DNA from: Dactylellina haptotyla
Taxonomy: Eukaryota; Ascomycota; Orbiliomycetes; Orbiliales; Orbiliaceae
Direction of reading: 5' to 3'
Length of the DNA: 64,000 nucleotides
Assembly (NCBI GenBank): GCA_031310005.1
Contig: CM062379.1
Span: 3,162,001-3,226,000, forward strand
How positions within the stretch are numbered: position 1 is the stretch's first letter; every line of letters starts with the position of its first letter. Made by a program: the position numbers and the translations under genes. A model generated the notes under the pieces. The model was not told where the DNA came from and made no database searches. It saw nothing but the letters and a program-made list of their open reading frames with translations. Of this stretch, positions 12,065 to 24,261 are shown piece after piece.

Positions 12065-14656
12065 AGAGTCTTTCAACATCCTCGCCTCTAACGGGGTTAT
12101 GAACGGCGTTTGGGCCCTATATGGTGGAAAGCGCTGCACAATCTGGTGGATATACATGGGTGAGAGATCCCATTGTTCTTTCACCAACTGCCTAGTTCAA
12201 CACTCGATGCGTTTCTTTCGGAGTTGTAGAAGTGGACGGACGACATTGGTATTTGGACACTGGAAGATTGAAGAACGATAATTGCTGGCTTTTTTCTTAT
12301 ATACTTTCTTGGGGGTTTCTTCTGGTCGTTTTTTATTGTATGCTGTCACTTGAGTTTTTTATTGTTTTACTTGATAATCTCCTTGCATTCTCCGCCTTTC
12401 TTGGTTCCGTATATACCCTCGTCGATCGCAAATGGCTATCCTTGTTTCCCTTTGCCCCATGTTGTGTGTCGATTTTCCTTTCATCTGATGTGGCTGATAC
12501 AGGTTAGTTTTTTTTATATATCTTTTTTTTTTCCTTTTCATATATGTCGTCAAAGCTTTAATGATATATGATCGAATGTACCCGGATGGGTATTTAAATT
12601 TAAAAAATTTAAAAATTCGGCATACGTAACTCAAGTGAAAGCTTGAAAGTGCGTGTAGATGAATATATTTATAAAATTGTCGAGCTCGAAGGACCCCCGC
12701 ACATTGCCGATTCGAAACCCGTTTTCCCTATGACCATCGAGCTGTATTCTTACGTAAAAAGCTTGGGTAGCTACGTCCTTGGAAACGGGAATATAAAAGT
12801 CTGGTTCTCGTGATCTGATGTCCGTTTTGGTTTTGGCGACGGAGCACGAGGGATGGCCTGGTCGCCGGAATATCCTAGCCTGCAAGGGAGGCAGGATGAC
12901 GGCAGGATAGATCCATGTCACGAGCCAGGTGAGGAATGACAGTCGGTGATACCCGTCCACCAAATTAAACAAGTATAATTTACATTCGATATCGATAGAG
13001 GAGGGTACAGGCATTTGGAGGTCTCTCACTAACTTTGACTAACGCCACGATATTAATTGCACAAGATCTAAAGATCAAAAAGTGCCATATCGAATTTGAA
13101 TTGACTCTCTAAAAACAGTAGCGAGTTGGTGAGCACGGATGCGGATTCTCAACTTGGATTGCCGACCCCACGTTTTAGATTAGATCCTACGCTGAGGCCC
13201 ACTCTCGCCCACGCTACCACCGCTTCCCACCACACGGCAATTTTGTGCTGCAGAGTGATCGATCTCTCGACGCAGATGACTCGGATTCCTACGAACAGAA
13301 AAATTCTCCGTTATACGTCAAAAGTGTACCGATCTGACAAAAAAACAAACAAAAAAAAAGAATTCGGGCAGGTGTATGGTCAAGTACAGAATCGAACTGT
13401 AGCTGTCCCGATTTGAAGTCAGGCGCCTTCCAACGTAGCAAGACCGTTCGGGTTGGTGGTTCCTGTATGCAGACGTTGATATGACCATTAAACCAAATCG
13501 GAGAACAGAGGTGGTGTTCTTCAAGTGCAGTACGTGTCTGCCGGTGTCATGCACAGATGGCTCCATGTATACATGTATACGTTCACATATATACAGATGT
13601 ACAAAATACACAGGCTGCCTGTCGGGTAGCGCGGGCTGGATTGGAGGAACAGGTTCCGAGTAGCGCCTCGTTTGAGGCCGTCGCAGCCGATTCGATGTGC
13701 AAAAGGGGCCTGGCGGCGGGACGACCTGCCAGCCGCACGACGACAACAGCCGACGCTGCCAATTAATTAATTAAATTAAACTAATTCGCAGCAATTAACC
13801 TGCCAATTAGGTCCTAATCCAGGTGATTAATTAGCATCTGATAGCGGAAGACGACAGAGTATTGCCCTCCATCTCCACTACTCCTATCGATTCTCCAAGT
13901 TACACACCGTCCGTCCGTCCGCCCGTCTTGTCTCCCCCAATCAGCGCATAGCGTCGAAAGAGAGTTCTCGCCCGGCCAGCCTCAGCTTCTTCATTCGATT
14001 TGATCGCGTGGACACTCCGCTCCGCTCCAACGCCCGGCTTAGCGCACAGGACCGAACCCGATTTGCGCCGTCTGATAGCGAAACCTCGGACAAGTCGCCC
14101 CCCTAAGCTTCCAAGAGATAGGACCGGCCAGGGTCAGCTGCATCTCTCCCTCGACTCGCGCTGCAGCCTTTCGACATTCCATTCCCGTCGCCTGCAGCCT
14201 GCATATCAGCGTCGTGCTTTTGATACTACACCCTCTCTCCACGGTGGTAGTACCAAGCACACAAGTGTATCCTTACTCCTCGATAGGTGTCATCTTTGGA
14301 CGACCTAGTTTGCCCGTCCGCAGGTTCCGGCACAGCATCATCGTCGTCCTCGTGCGTCTGCCGCGAAGGAGAATTCGATTCTCTCCGACATCGCCAGATT
14401 AGCTCGCCCGAACCTTCTTCTTTGTGTGTCTCGGGCCAACAAGCCCATGATAGACACTAAAAAAAGATAATATCTATTACCACGAGCCTACACAATCTAT
14501 CACTAAAATACAACCCCACGCTAGTTGAAATCATCCCAGCTTTTGCATAATCGAACACAAGCCAAAGACGAAACTCGCAGAGAGAGAGAGAAAAAAGAAC
14601 ACATCGATCAGCTTCCTGGGAAGCCTGCTTTTGCATAAACTTATCCTTTCCCGTGG
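12065..14656. other. Long intergenic region between YPT7 and the SLC35F-type gene
   Basis: About 2.6 kb. It begins with the T-rich YPT7 3' UTR and then holds a tRNA-like unit on the minus strand at 13377-13445, reported separately. At 13760-13835 there is a strongly AATTA-rich, partly palindromic stretch. A short CCGT tandem lies near 13907-13925, and the following 700 bp is the probable promoter and leader of the next gene. A 132-codon minus-strand frame at 12631-13029 has no recognisable features. Confidence 0.4.
13377..13445 (-). tRNA. tRNA-like Pol III gene, apparent anticodon UCA (possibly a pseudogene)
   Basis: On the minus strand the sequence folds into a recognisable tRNA body. The anticodon arm is a 5-bp stem with loop CTTCAAA, so the anticodon would be TCA, which reads UGA. 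The variable loop is 5 nt. The T arm is a perfect 5-bp stem around TTCGATT. A B box (AGTTCGATTCT) and a fair A box (TTGCTACGTTGG) are present. A nine-T run lies 17 nt downstream and is suited to Pol III termination. Weak points: the 5' GGTCTTG and 3' CTTGACC strands of the acceptor stem pair at only five of seven positions, and the D arm is about two bases short. It may be a degenerate tRNA, a UGA-decoding tRNA or a tRNA-derived RNA. The GGCGCCTGACTT context recalls class II (Ser/Leu) tRNAs, but there is no long variable arm. Confidence 0.55.
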
Positions 14657-16959
14657 ATGGACCCGACGCACATCCGCTCAGATTCGACCACCCCACCCGA
14701 CCTCATACTCCAAGCTCCCACCTCAAATGACCCACCACCCACCACCACTTTTCTAACAGAAACAAGAAAAGAAACAAAAGATAGACCCCTACGCTATTTC
14801 TGGGTGTCTTATTCCGAACCACATTTGGCTTTTAAAAGCTTAGATATCCTTCTTTTTCCTGGGTCTTATAAATTCGACAAAGGTGGCTCCCTCACCTATA
14901 TCAACCTCTCCCTCCCCTTCGTCGTCCTCCAACTACCGCTGGAAAGCTGTACCCGACTCTCCGCCTCCTCCACCCCCACCACCTAAAGACGAAGGGAAGC
15001 TATACACTTCAAGCAATACCAACTCCCCGGTCGTTGGGAGCAGCAGCAGGAGTATACCCAACACTCCTAGCAGCTTCAACTACATCAGACCGCTCCCCCC
15101 GCCGCCGCCTCCCCGACACCGATACCAACAACCGTCCACCCCGATCCTTAACTTCACCCCACAATCCCATGACCGGTACCGCAGCACACAAGAATTCACA
15201 TCTTTCGACCGTAGCAATAGCAGCAGCAGCAGCAGAAATCACAGCTCCGGACATCGACCTGCCATAGCACCACCTCAAGTACAGGAAGAAGTCGAGCTAG
15301 AGTACCTCAACAGAAAGAAGAAGGGCGGATATAACACGAACCAACGACCGCATCACGACGGAACGGACAGAATGGGTCGATACGAAGAAGACGAAGAAGG
15401 AACGGGTATGGACGAGCGGGAACGACTGGTTAGAGATAACGACCGAGAGAGCGAAACGGGCGAAGTGACCACGCAGGCCCGTCGGTACCTTGGCGGGCTA
15501 TCCAGGCGGGCGTTTGGGATTGCGTTATTGCTACTGGTGGTTACGCTATGGGTCACCTCGAGCTTTTTGGTTAGCGTGAGTCGACAATGAACGAGACCTA
15601 CCTGCCTGATTTGGAAGACATGCTGTTTCCGGGAAGATGGGATTGCTAATTGAGTTTTTCTTTCTTGCTCGCCCGACAATATAGCATATCTTTACGGATG
15701 ATAATTATGTCAAACCTTATTTGGTCGTGTATCTTAGCACGTCTTCTTTCACGATCTACTTGATCCCCTGGGGGGTTAAGCAATTTTTCAAGAACCCGAA
15801 TGTTCGACGTTGGTTGAGATTGGAGCCGTTGAGAGGAGGGAAATCGAGGTTGGATACGAGATATTCGAGACTGGATGAGTCGCAGGAGGATGACTATGAA
15901 GATGAACTGGGTAATCCGCATGGTGGAAAGCTTGGCCCGAGGGATACGATGAAGCTCAGCGCTCAGTTCTGCTTGCTCTGGTTTGTTGTATGTCTAAACC
16001 CCCACTGTCAGCTTTTGGAGAATATCGATGCTAACCTTCTTTTTAAAAAGGCTAATTGGTTCGCTGGCGCATGCTTGGAATACACGAGTGTTGCTTCTAC
16101 CACAATTCTCTCGGCTACGTCGTCAATCTTCACTTTGATCTTTGGGGCGCTCTTCCAAGTCGAACGGTTTTCGTGGGCCAAAGTTGGTGCTATTGCCGTT
16201 TCTATGACCGGGGTTGTTCTCATTTCCAAAGCGGATGCGACAAAGGGAGCTGCGACTGAAGAGCCCCCTACCACCGGTGGCGAGAAACATCATACCACGG
16301 CGGAGATTCTGCTCGGTGATGGTATGGCACTATTGGGAGCTTTGATTTACGGCCTCTACACGGTGCTATTGAAAGTCAGGATCGGACACGAGAGCAGAGT
16401 TAGCATGCAGCTATTCTTCGGCTTTGTTGGTCTGTTCAACTTTTTGTGCTTGTGGCCCGGTTTGATCATTCTGCACTACACTGGCCATGAGAAGTTCGAA
16501 TTACCACCTACGAGAGGCGTTTGGTGGATTCTTGCTGTGAGTATACATTTCCGTCTTCTGATTACGCAAGGGAAATATGCGGTCTTACTGACAAATTTCC
16601 GAATATACTAGATCAACTGCTCTATCACCGTTGTCTCTGACTTCTGTTGGGTTTTTGCGATGATGTACACCACCCCGGTTATTGTGACTGTGGGATTGAG
16701 CTTGAGTATTCCGCTAGCGCTGCTCGGCGATATACTCATCTCGAGCCTCAAGTTGTCCTGGACGTATTGGGTTGGCGCATGTCTGGTGTTTGGTGCGTTC
16801 TTTGTTGTGAACAGTAGTGTTAAAGATGATGAGTTGCTGGAGGTGCACGGGATTGCGGCGGCAGCGGGAGCGGGCTCTGCGGCTGCCATGGATCCGGAAG
16901 GGGATGCGGTTGAGAGCGATGAGGATAGAAGACGGAGTAGGGTTTTCGAACGTCCATAG
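14657..16959 (+). CDS. SLC35F5/Thi74-like drug/metabolite-superfamily transporter
   Basis: Supported exons are 14883(or 14947)-15575, 15685-15987, 16051-16536 and 16612-16959, all joined in phase. The first exon is uncertain. The main frame opens at 14883 with no ATG, and the nearest useful ATG is at 14657, so one intron must lie between. The possible joins are 14803/14883 or 14882/14947. The N-terminal 200 residues are cytosolic, Pro/Ser-rich and acidic. About ten membrane segments follow. The WFVANWF junction and the following run of small residues with TSVAST match the EamA/SLC35F family that includes yeast Thi74/YML018C and human SLC35F5. A second EamA half ends in DILISSLKLSWTYWVGACLV. 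The C terminus is acidic. The substrate is unknown: yeast Thi74 is linked to mitochondria and thiamine repression, other members to vacuole or Golgi. Family assignment is firm, substrate is not. Confidence 0.85.
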
Positions 16960-17476
16960 GTAAGTAGGGTAGAAATGGTAGGGTATTAGGCTCTTTTGCT
17001 TTGGGTACTTTTTCTTTCTTCATCTCTTCTTCAAATATATGGCTTCTTATTCTATCGGACAACGGGTTATAAACGAAAAAGATTGGCGTTCATGGGTATC
17101 TTTTTTTATTCTACACTTCTTTTTATATTTTCATTCTTGCCCGTTTCATTGTTGCTTTGGCGGATATTTACACCTCTAGAAGCGAGTGGGTAGACGGAGC
17201 ATGCTTTTTGTTAGCGTCTTTGGATTGGTGTGCATGCTGCGCGAAGCGCAAAAACAACATACATATTTATTGGTATTATAACGGGTAATCCGAAATCTAC
17301 TTTTATAAATGTAAATGATCATTATTCTTTTGTTATAATCTATGATACATGCCATTAAAATAAAAAGAGCTTTTATCTACCACTGTAGAAGAATATTTCG
17401 AACAAAAGATAGGTACATGATCTCCCTCGCCTTCCATATTGCGAGTGTGAGATCGAATGGTAAGAAGAATCCGCAT
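16960..17476. other. Convergent intergenic region, transporter and RRP5 3' ends
   Basis: About 520 bp, AT-rich with T-runs, consistent with the 3' UTRs of two convergent genes. Nothing else seen. Confidence 0.4.
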
Positions 17477-20400
17477 CTACTCATCATCATCCTCCATATC
17501 GTCCTCATCCCCTGCAGCCGCCTTCGCCTCCTTCTCCTCCACCAGCTTCTTCTTAAACTCCACCGCCTGAGCCATCACATGCTCCCTCCGCTTCTTATCA
17601 CCCGGCGCAAACTTCTCCTCCAACTCCATCCACTTGTTGAACAACCCGTTCGCCTTCTTCGCGTTCACTTTGCCCACCTTCAACACTCGCGGGAACAATC
17701 TACGGATGACATCCGCATCGCCTTGCTTAGCTTCAAGATCGATGTATACATTCCAAATGTCCAAGCGTTTCGGATACGCCGCCAACAGCTTCTCAAACAG
17801 CGTTCTCCCCTTCTCCACCTCGCCGGACTTGTACTCTAGCTGGGCGAACTTCATCGTCAAGTTCGGGTGCGCCTTGACGTCCTGGATCGCCTGTAAGGCG
17901 CGAGAGAGCATGACCCGCGCCTCATCGCCGCGGTTGTGCTCCATCAAGTACGTCATGTAGTTGATCCAGACCTTCTCGTCCTGGGAGAACTTCTTGATCA
18001 TGGACTGGAAGGTTTCGTCGGCTTGTTCGTGCTTGCCGGTTTGGATGTACACGCTCGCGAGACCCTGATGTATCTTCTTACTGTCGTTGTACTGGCATGC
18101 GGATTTGAAAGCGACCTCGAAGGTTTCCGGCGTGCCGAATTCGAGCTCCAAGTTGAGACGGGCCATCCAGATGTTAAGCTTGGCTTCTTCGTTGCGGTGA
18201 TCGATCTTCTTAAGGGCGCGCTCAGCGATGGCGCGAGCGCCGACGGTGTCGCCGTTGGTGACTGTCATGGCCATGTAGGACATCCAGAGGAGGGAGTCGT
18301 TCGGAGTTGCGAGGAGTAGTCGTTCGTAGTCTGATGCAGTTTGGGGCTGGCGGGTGTCAAGCTCGCCCGTAAGGTCGACTTTGATGGCGTTCTTCTTCTT
18401 CGGCTTCTTAGCCGCTTCGGATTCAGATTCGGAATCTGAAGGGAGTTCTGGGGCAGCAAACATCTCGTCCATAGCGTCGGCTGCCCATGCGGATTTGGTG
18501 GCGGCTGCAGCTGCGGCTGCGATTGTGCGGTCGATGCCACTAATAGTGACACCACTAGAAGAAGCATCAAGCTTCACACCACCTTGTTCCCCTTCTTCTC
18601 CAGAGTCAGCATCTTCCATCTCTTCATCCTCGCTTGCCTCAATAATCAATTGCTCCTCCTCTGAGCCCTTCGGGACAAGCTCTTCTTCTGGCAAATCTTC
18701 AAAGTAGCTGGCCTTTAACCCGAACGAAATCCTTCCTTTAGCCCGATCGACTTTCAAGATCTTCGCCTTGACCAAATCACCCTCCGCGAACAACTTGTGC
18801 GGGTCGGGCTCTTGCTCGCTGGACATCTGTGACTTGTGACATAATCCGCTAACATTATCCGAACCATCAATGACGATAAAGCAACCAAAGTCAGCAACTT
18901 TTCGAACGTGGCCGTCAACAAAATCGCCAGCTTGATACTCCGCCATTGTTTTCTTGGCTGTGCCGCTAATGACGGATTTCTTCAGGTTGATCGAAACCTG
19001 ATTCGTATCCAAATCGACAGACATGATTTTACCCCGAACCAGTTGATGGATCTTGAATCCCTTCTTCCAGTCCTTGACGTACTCGTCGCTAAGATCAGCG
19101 ATCCTGGCGCGTGCGACAACAGCTCCGCCCAAATGGATGTAGAGGCCATTATCTGCGACATTGGTAACGAAGCCGCGGCAGAGTTTGCTAAGCTTTACGT
19201 CGGCCGCGGTTTTCACTTCAGCGTCACGGACCTTGGACGACGAATCCAGAACTCTCGAAGGACGGGTCGAAAGGTGAATCTTCTTGTTCGATGTGTCCAC
19301 ATTTAGAACACAGACACGAAGGATGCTGTCCTTCTGGAAATTCTTGACATCGGCCTTGTCAAAGTCATCCGCCATATCGGCCAAGCTGATGGAGCCGAGT
19401 AACGATTCTGAGAGTTGAGCGATCACTTTGCCCTCCGAGATTTTGGAAACCTTCGCCGGAATCATCATACCCTCGTTGATATTTGACCAGTCGAGTGGCT
19501 TGTTTTCGCCGGTGTATCGAGCAGTCAGCTCAAGTCTACCAGTGTCAACGTCGATATCCAACACGGAAACCTTGAGCGCCGCGCCGACTGGGAAGTGCTT
19601 CTCCAAATTTTGAAGAGCAGCGACGTCATCAGAAATCTCTAGGAGCTTGATTCGGCCACGAACCGAAGGTGAAATATTAACCCAAAGATGGTCATCTTGG
19701 ACGTTGTTCACAAATGCAATATATGTCTCTCCCTTCTTCAGCTCGGAGTAGGTAACCAGGTGGTGAGACTTGGCCTTGATCGTCTTGGCTTTTGCGGAAA
19801 GCTCAAATGTTGGAAGTCTACCGGACACCCGATGAGATATTGGGAGGTACTTGTGGCTCTTGATATCGTGGATGCCAATTACTTTAACATCAATTTCCTG
19901 GCCAACTGTAAGACCCTGTCTTAAGAGGGCATGCTTCTTGTTCTTGATGGAATTCCAATCATTAAAGTACTCGGAGACATCGACGCGTCCCTTGACATTA
20001 TCAGCGAGATCTACGTTGAGCTGGGTTGGTTTGATGGCGGTAATCCGGGCTTTCGTGGCAGAAATTCTTTCGAAGTCTTCGATTGTGAGTATTCGGGAAT
20101 CTATAGGGTTCACGACGCTTGTAGAAACGGAGTCGGACTGCTCTTTCTGTACTTTAGGTTTAGGAGCTGGAGCTGGTAGGGAAACAGGAGTAGGGCGGAG
20201 TGAGAGATTGAATTGTTCTTTGGTGGGATTGATATCAGTGACGTAGCAAGTAATCGATTGCAATCGCTGGTATCCGAAATCTGGGAGATCTTCAACTTCC
20301 TTTGGGAGGAGCTAGGATATTGTTAGTTTAAGCTTCCTAAAATATTGTACTTCCTAGGGGTGACATACTTTTCTCGGGAGCAGAGCAGTGACAGCACCCA

Positions 20401-22951
20401 CAAAGCTCACAAAAATACCAAAGTGGGTAATGTCTTTGACAAATCCAGCAACGGCGCTACCAATCTTCACATCCAAGAAGGACATAATCAATGTCTCAGA
20501 TTTAGCAGCTTTCACAAGACTAGGCTTTGCAGTCAAGTAGACAATGTTTCTCAGCTCATCTTTGCGAAGGACAACGAGATCTATGAGCTTCTGTCCTGCT
20601 CTTAGCTTCTTGAATGTTGCCATGTTCTTCTCCCTGGAGCCGTCGCCAAGGTGCCCAAGGACGATTAAGCCCTTGATGCCCTCCTGCAGAGCGACAACAA
20701 CATCATCGCTAGACTTCTCAACAATCGTGCCGTCCACGACACTTCCCAGCTTGATTTTCTTGAGCGCTTCGGCTTTTTCTTTACTAGACTCAGCCTCGTT
20801 GTTTCGACAAGAGAGGCGGAGCTTCTTCTGGATCGGATCGGTCGTCAATACGTGGACGTTCAGAGTCTGCCCGACCTTGAAATGCTCCTGGGGATCCTTG
20901 ATGAATGCCTCACTCATCTCGGATACCGGCAGGAAACCCTTGACCTCGCCGTAGAACTCCAAGATAGCACCCGTGGGCATTAACTTGACGATTGTTCCAG
21001 GGGTTTCCTCATCCTCCTCAACATCGATGTATTCGGCAAACACAGGACCCTCAGAGTTGACAATTGCCTTCTTCAGAGTCATTTTGATCCTGTGCAAATC
21101 CAAATCAACCCGCAAGATTCTGCCTTTAACTGCTGCTCCTTCGCGGAACTTCTTCTCTGGATGCTGGAGAATGACATCAGACATGTGCATTTCCGGAACG
21201 TACGCTTCCATGCCTTCTTCGATTTGTACCATCATTCCACCGGCTGTGAAGCGGGTAATTTTGCCTTTGACTACATCACCTGGTTTGACATCCTCAAGTC
21301 TCAGATATCTCTGCGAGATGACCTTCTGCTCCATGGAGCCGAGAAGAAGGCTATCCATGCTGTTGTAGTCAAGAAGTCGAACAGCGTGCTGGCTACCGAC
21401 CTTGTACGGGCCGGTAGATAGTAGGGCGTCGATTTTCTTGTCCGATATTCTAGAAATGTGGACGAATACTAAGGTGGCGGGCAGACCGATATTGAGGATA
21501 AGGCCGACACCAGGAATGATATATTTCACAACAGCATCCGACTTGATCGCGCCGATTGGAAGCTTCGATAGCGCCAGCTTGCCCGCGTGGGTCTGTGGAC
21601 CCATCTCCTTCACGTGGGTAAGAAGAGATGCAGCGAACTTCTTGTCTTCGGAGCTAGGAATTGTTGCTAATAGACGGACGGTGATGTTATTGCCAGCCTT
21701 GAACTTGTTTTGCAAGGTTTCACTGGAGAAACATCCCGAGTGGAAGATGTCGACCGTGACATCGACTGACCCCATGAGCTTGCAGACTAGCCCGTTGTCC
21801 TTGACATCGGTGACGAGTACTTTAGAAGCCAGGGTACCAGGAAGGAAGCAGTCAATTGTTGGGCCATCGCCTACGGATGCGTCTTTTCCAGTTTTGCCTT
21901 TTATGCTCTTGTGAAAGTCGGACGCTAACTGGACGACTTTCCCACCACTGGCCAAACCGAGAACGTGGCAAAGGAAAGTGCGTCCGACCTTGATTGTGTT
22001 TGGTGGAGCAGCGCAATCCGACTTTCCCATGAACCCAGATACGAAATCTAGACCCAAGTCCATTATGAAACCATTGTCCTCGATGCTTTTCACTGATGCT
22101 TGCAAAGTGATTCCCTTGACCAGTTCAGTTTGCGTGATTCCAGGGTTTGTAAGAGACGGTAGGAGACTGAGTTCGATGTGTTTGCGATTCTTCTTGTCTC
22201 CGGAAGTGCTGCCAGTCGATACATTCATGACATATGCCCTTATGGGTTGGTTGACCTCAAACAACATGTCTAGACCTGGAATGTCGGTTTCGTCGCTCTC
22301 ATCATCTTCATCTTTGTCTACATCCATATCGTCGTCTTCCAGGCTGGCCTTGAGTTGGTTGGTGTATTGCTCAGAGATAGAGGTAAGCGGTGCATAGCCG
22401 ATAAGGTTGTTTGGTAGGGCAATGGCGACGTCTTTCTTGGTGATTTTGGAGATGAACCCGAACACAAGTTGACCAGTTGCCAATCTCTGCAGAGAAAATG
22501 TTAAAATCGATGAAAAGTGGTAGGATACGCCCAATCGATATCATACCTTGTAAGATAGCGGCTCAATCTTTACTTCCGGCTCCTGGTCGGCCGCTTCCCC
22601 CTTCTTCTGCTTCTTCGCGGACGATGCCTTGGCCACTGGCTGGCGTCGCTTCTTCGGAGTTTTCTCGGTTGCCGTGTCCTTCTCATCCTTGGTCTCAAAT
22701 AGAACCTCCCGGGTAGCTTCATTGACTACTTCTTTATACTCAAGAGGTGTGAGCGCCGATGCGCCACCACGGGGAAATGATGCCTCCTCTTTATTCGACT
22801 TGCGCAGCGTCGACTGGATCGGGGCATCGGCTGGTTTGGGCGCCGCCTTCGAGGCCGGCGTTTCTTTCGACTCGGCGGTCTTCTGGCGTTTTGTAGACTT
22901 GCTGGTGTCAGCAGCGCCTTTGGAGGGCGAGTCCTTCCGTTTGTTCACCAT
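17477..22951 (-). CDS. RRP5: rRNA biogenesis protein Rrp5
   Basis: Three exons, 22547-22951, 20369-22486 and 17477-20311, all in phase 0, give 1785 residues (yeast Rrp5 is 1729). Introns are 60 and 57 nt. Residues 1-135 form a Lys/Ser-rich basic tail likely to carry nuclear localisation signals. From about 145 to 1400 there is a long array of S1-type OB-fold repeats, with recurrent GxxVxGxI starts and HxSxxxD-like ends. An acidic spacer with a run of alanines follows. About residues 1510-1770 are HAT/TPR-like helical repeats ([27 protein letters not shown]). Rrp5 is a nucleolar scaffold that binds ITS1 and acts in both 40S and 60S pathways. The S1 array is needed mainly for 27S processing and the C-terminal HAT part for A0-A2 cleavage in the SSU processome. 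The architecture is complete, with no break. Confidence 0.96.
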
Positions 22952-24261
22952 GGCTGGCGATTGGAGGGGTGGTGATGATGTTGCGCTGGGGGAGGTGGAT
23001 TGGCTGTTTGAGGCTGCAACCAGAAACTTTTTTGTCTACACGAAATTTTTTTGAGGATTGGAACTGCAGTGCGACCAAACCCGAACGGGAAGGCTTGGCG
23101 CGCGGCGTGTGCAACAATCTCGCAACACATTCTTGTGGCGTCCATCGTCCGGTATGGTACGAAATTGTGCAGCAACTGGTCTCGCTAAGCTTCAAATGAC
23201 ATAGATTGTCAAGGTGGGATCAATAGAACTAAAGTGAAATTGCGATAGTGTTGACAGTTATACACGTGACACTCTAGCCTAGATTTAACCTTGCGACCGC
23301 TCATACATCAAGCAAGCATTGAATTGGAACTTAGGAGTATGTCGGTAGTTAATATCTAAAAAGGATGAACATACTGCAACCTGTTGATCCAGTGGAATAC
23401 GGGACTACAGGCCCGGTACCATATGTGAACTAACATTAATTCCTTAAGCTACGTTAAGCGCTGGCACCTAGGCTTATTGCCAGCTTGCACAGACCTTCGA
23501 GCTTAGTAGGCTTGCCCAGTCAATGATCGACAAAAGCCCGGTGTTCCCATCGGAGTCAGTTATCCGTTATTCGTCCCGATATCCGCATTTGGTTATAATC
23601 ATAAGATCTATTTAGGTACTTAAACAGCTAGACTACTAAATTTCTAAATTTCCAAGTACATGTAGTACCTGAGACCATTCTCGTTATCACAGTGGGTACA
23701 AAGTTACATGTACCCATCAGTAATTAGCTCGGGTCAAGTTTCGTCTTATAACATGCGCAGCAATATTTACAAAGTTACGAGGACTTGGTTCCTTACCCTA
23801 CCTCATCGAGTCTCTCTCGCAAGTAAAAATACTTGAACCTAGTATAAAGAAACCACTCAGAAAATTTTCGTGTATTGCTTCGGCCGGTTCCGAAGGGGCC
23901 GAACCGTTTATCTTGAAAAATGGACATACCCGAAGATATCACAGTGAAGGGCACAATCCCCTCAAGCACTGGGAAACGAAAATTGGAAACTCTTCTAGAA
24001 AGAAAAACCCCGACGCATGTAACCACCTGCAGCAGGAGATCCCCGAGCCTCCATCGCTGCGAGCAAAGCAAAGCAAAAGTCCCGGGCACGCTTTTTGCGT
24101 TGTGTGTTCTACAACAGGCAGTTCAAAAACACCATCTCGCAAGCGAAATGCACCCTATATAAAACCGTCCGACTGTATCCATCTACCAACCCGCCGAACG
24201 CACGAGACCCGCAGCACTGTACCCGAATATAAGATATCACAATACTACCATCAAAAAATAA
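22952..24261. promoter_or_regulatory. Divergent region between RRP5 and the OHCU decarboxylase gene
   Basis: About 1.3 kb. The central part (23200-23880) is AT-rich without coding character. A 7-bp inverted repeat (GCTGGCA ... TGCCAGC) lies at about 23460-23485 but is not part of a recognised RNA. A TATA-like CTATATAA precedes the downstream gene near 24155. A short open frame at 23920-24162 has no protein-like features. Confidence 0.4.

Noticed and set aside
12696-12725. GATTCGAAAC-like sequence resembling a reversed tRNA B box
   Set aside because: No anticodon arm or A box at the right spacing on the minus strand.
12631-13029. A 132-codon minus-strand frame
   Set aside because: No recognisable motif or splice context. 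Frames this long occur by chance in a 64-kb window.
23920-24162. Short frame upstream of the OHCU decarboxylase gene (80 codons)
   Set aside because: It overlaps the promoter and TATA-like region, and the peptide has no recognisable features.
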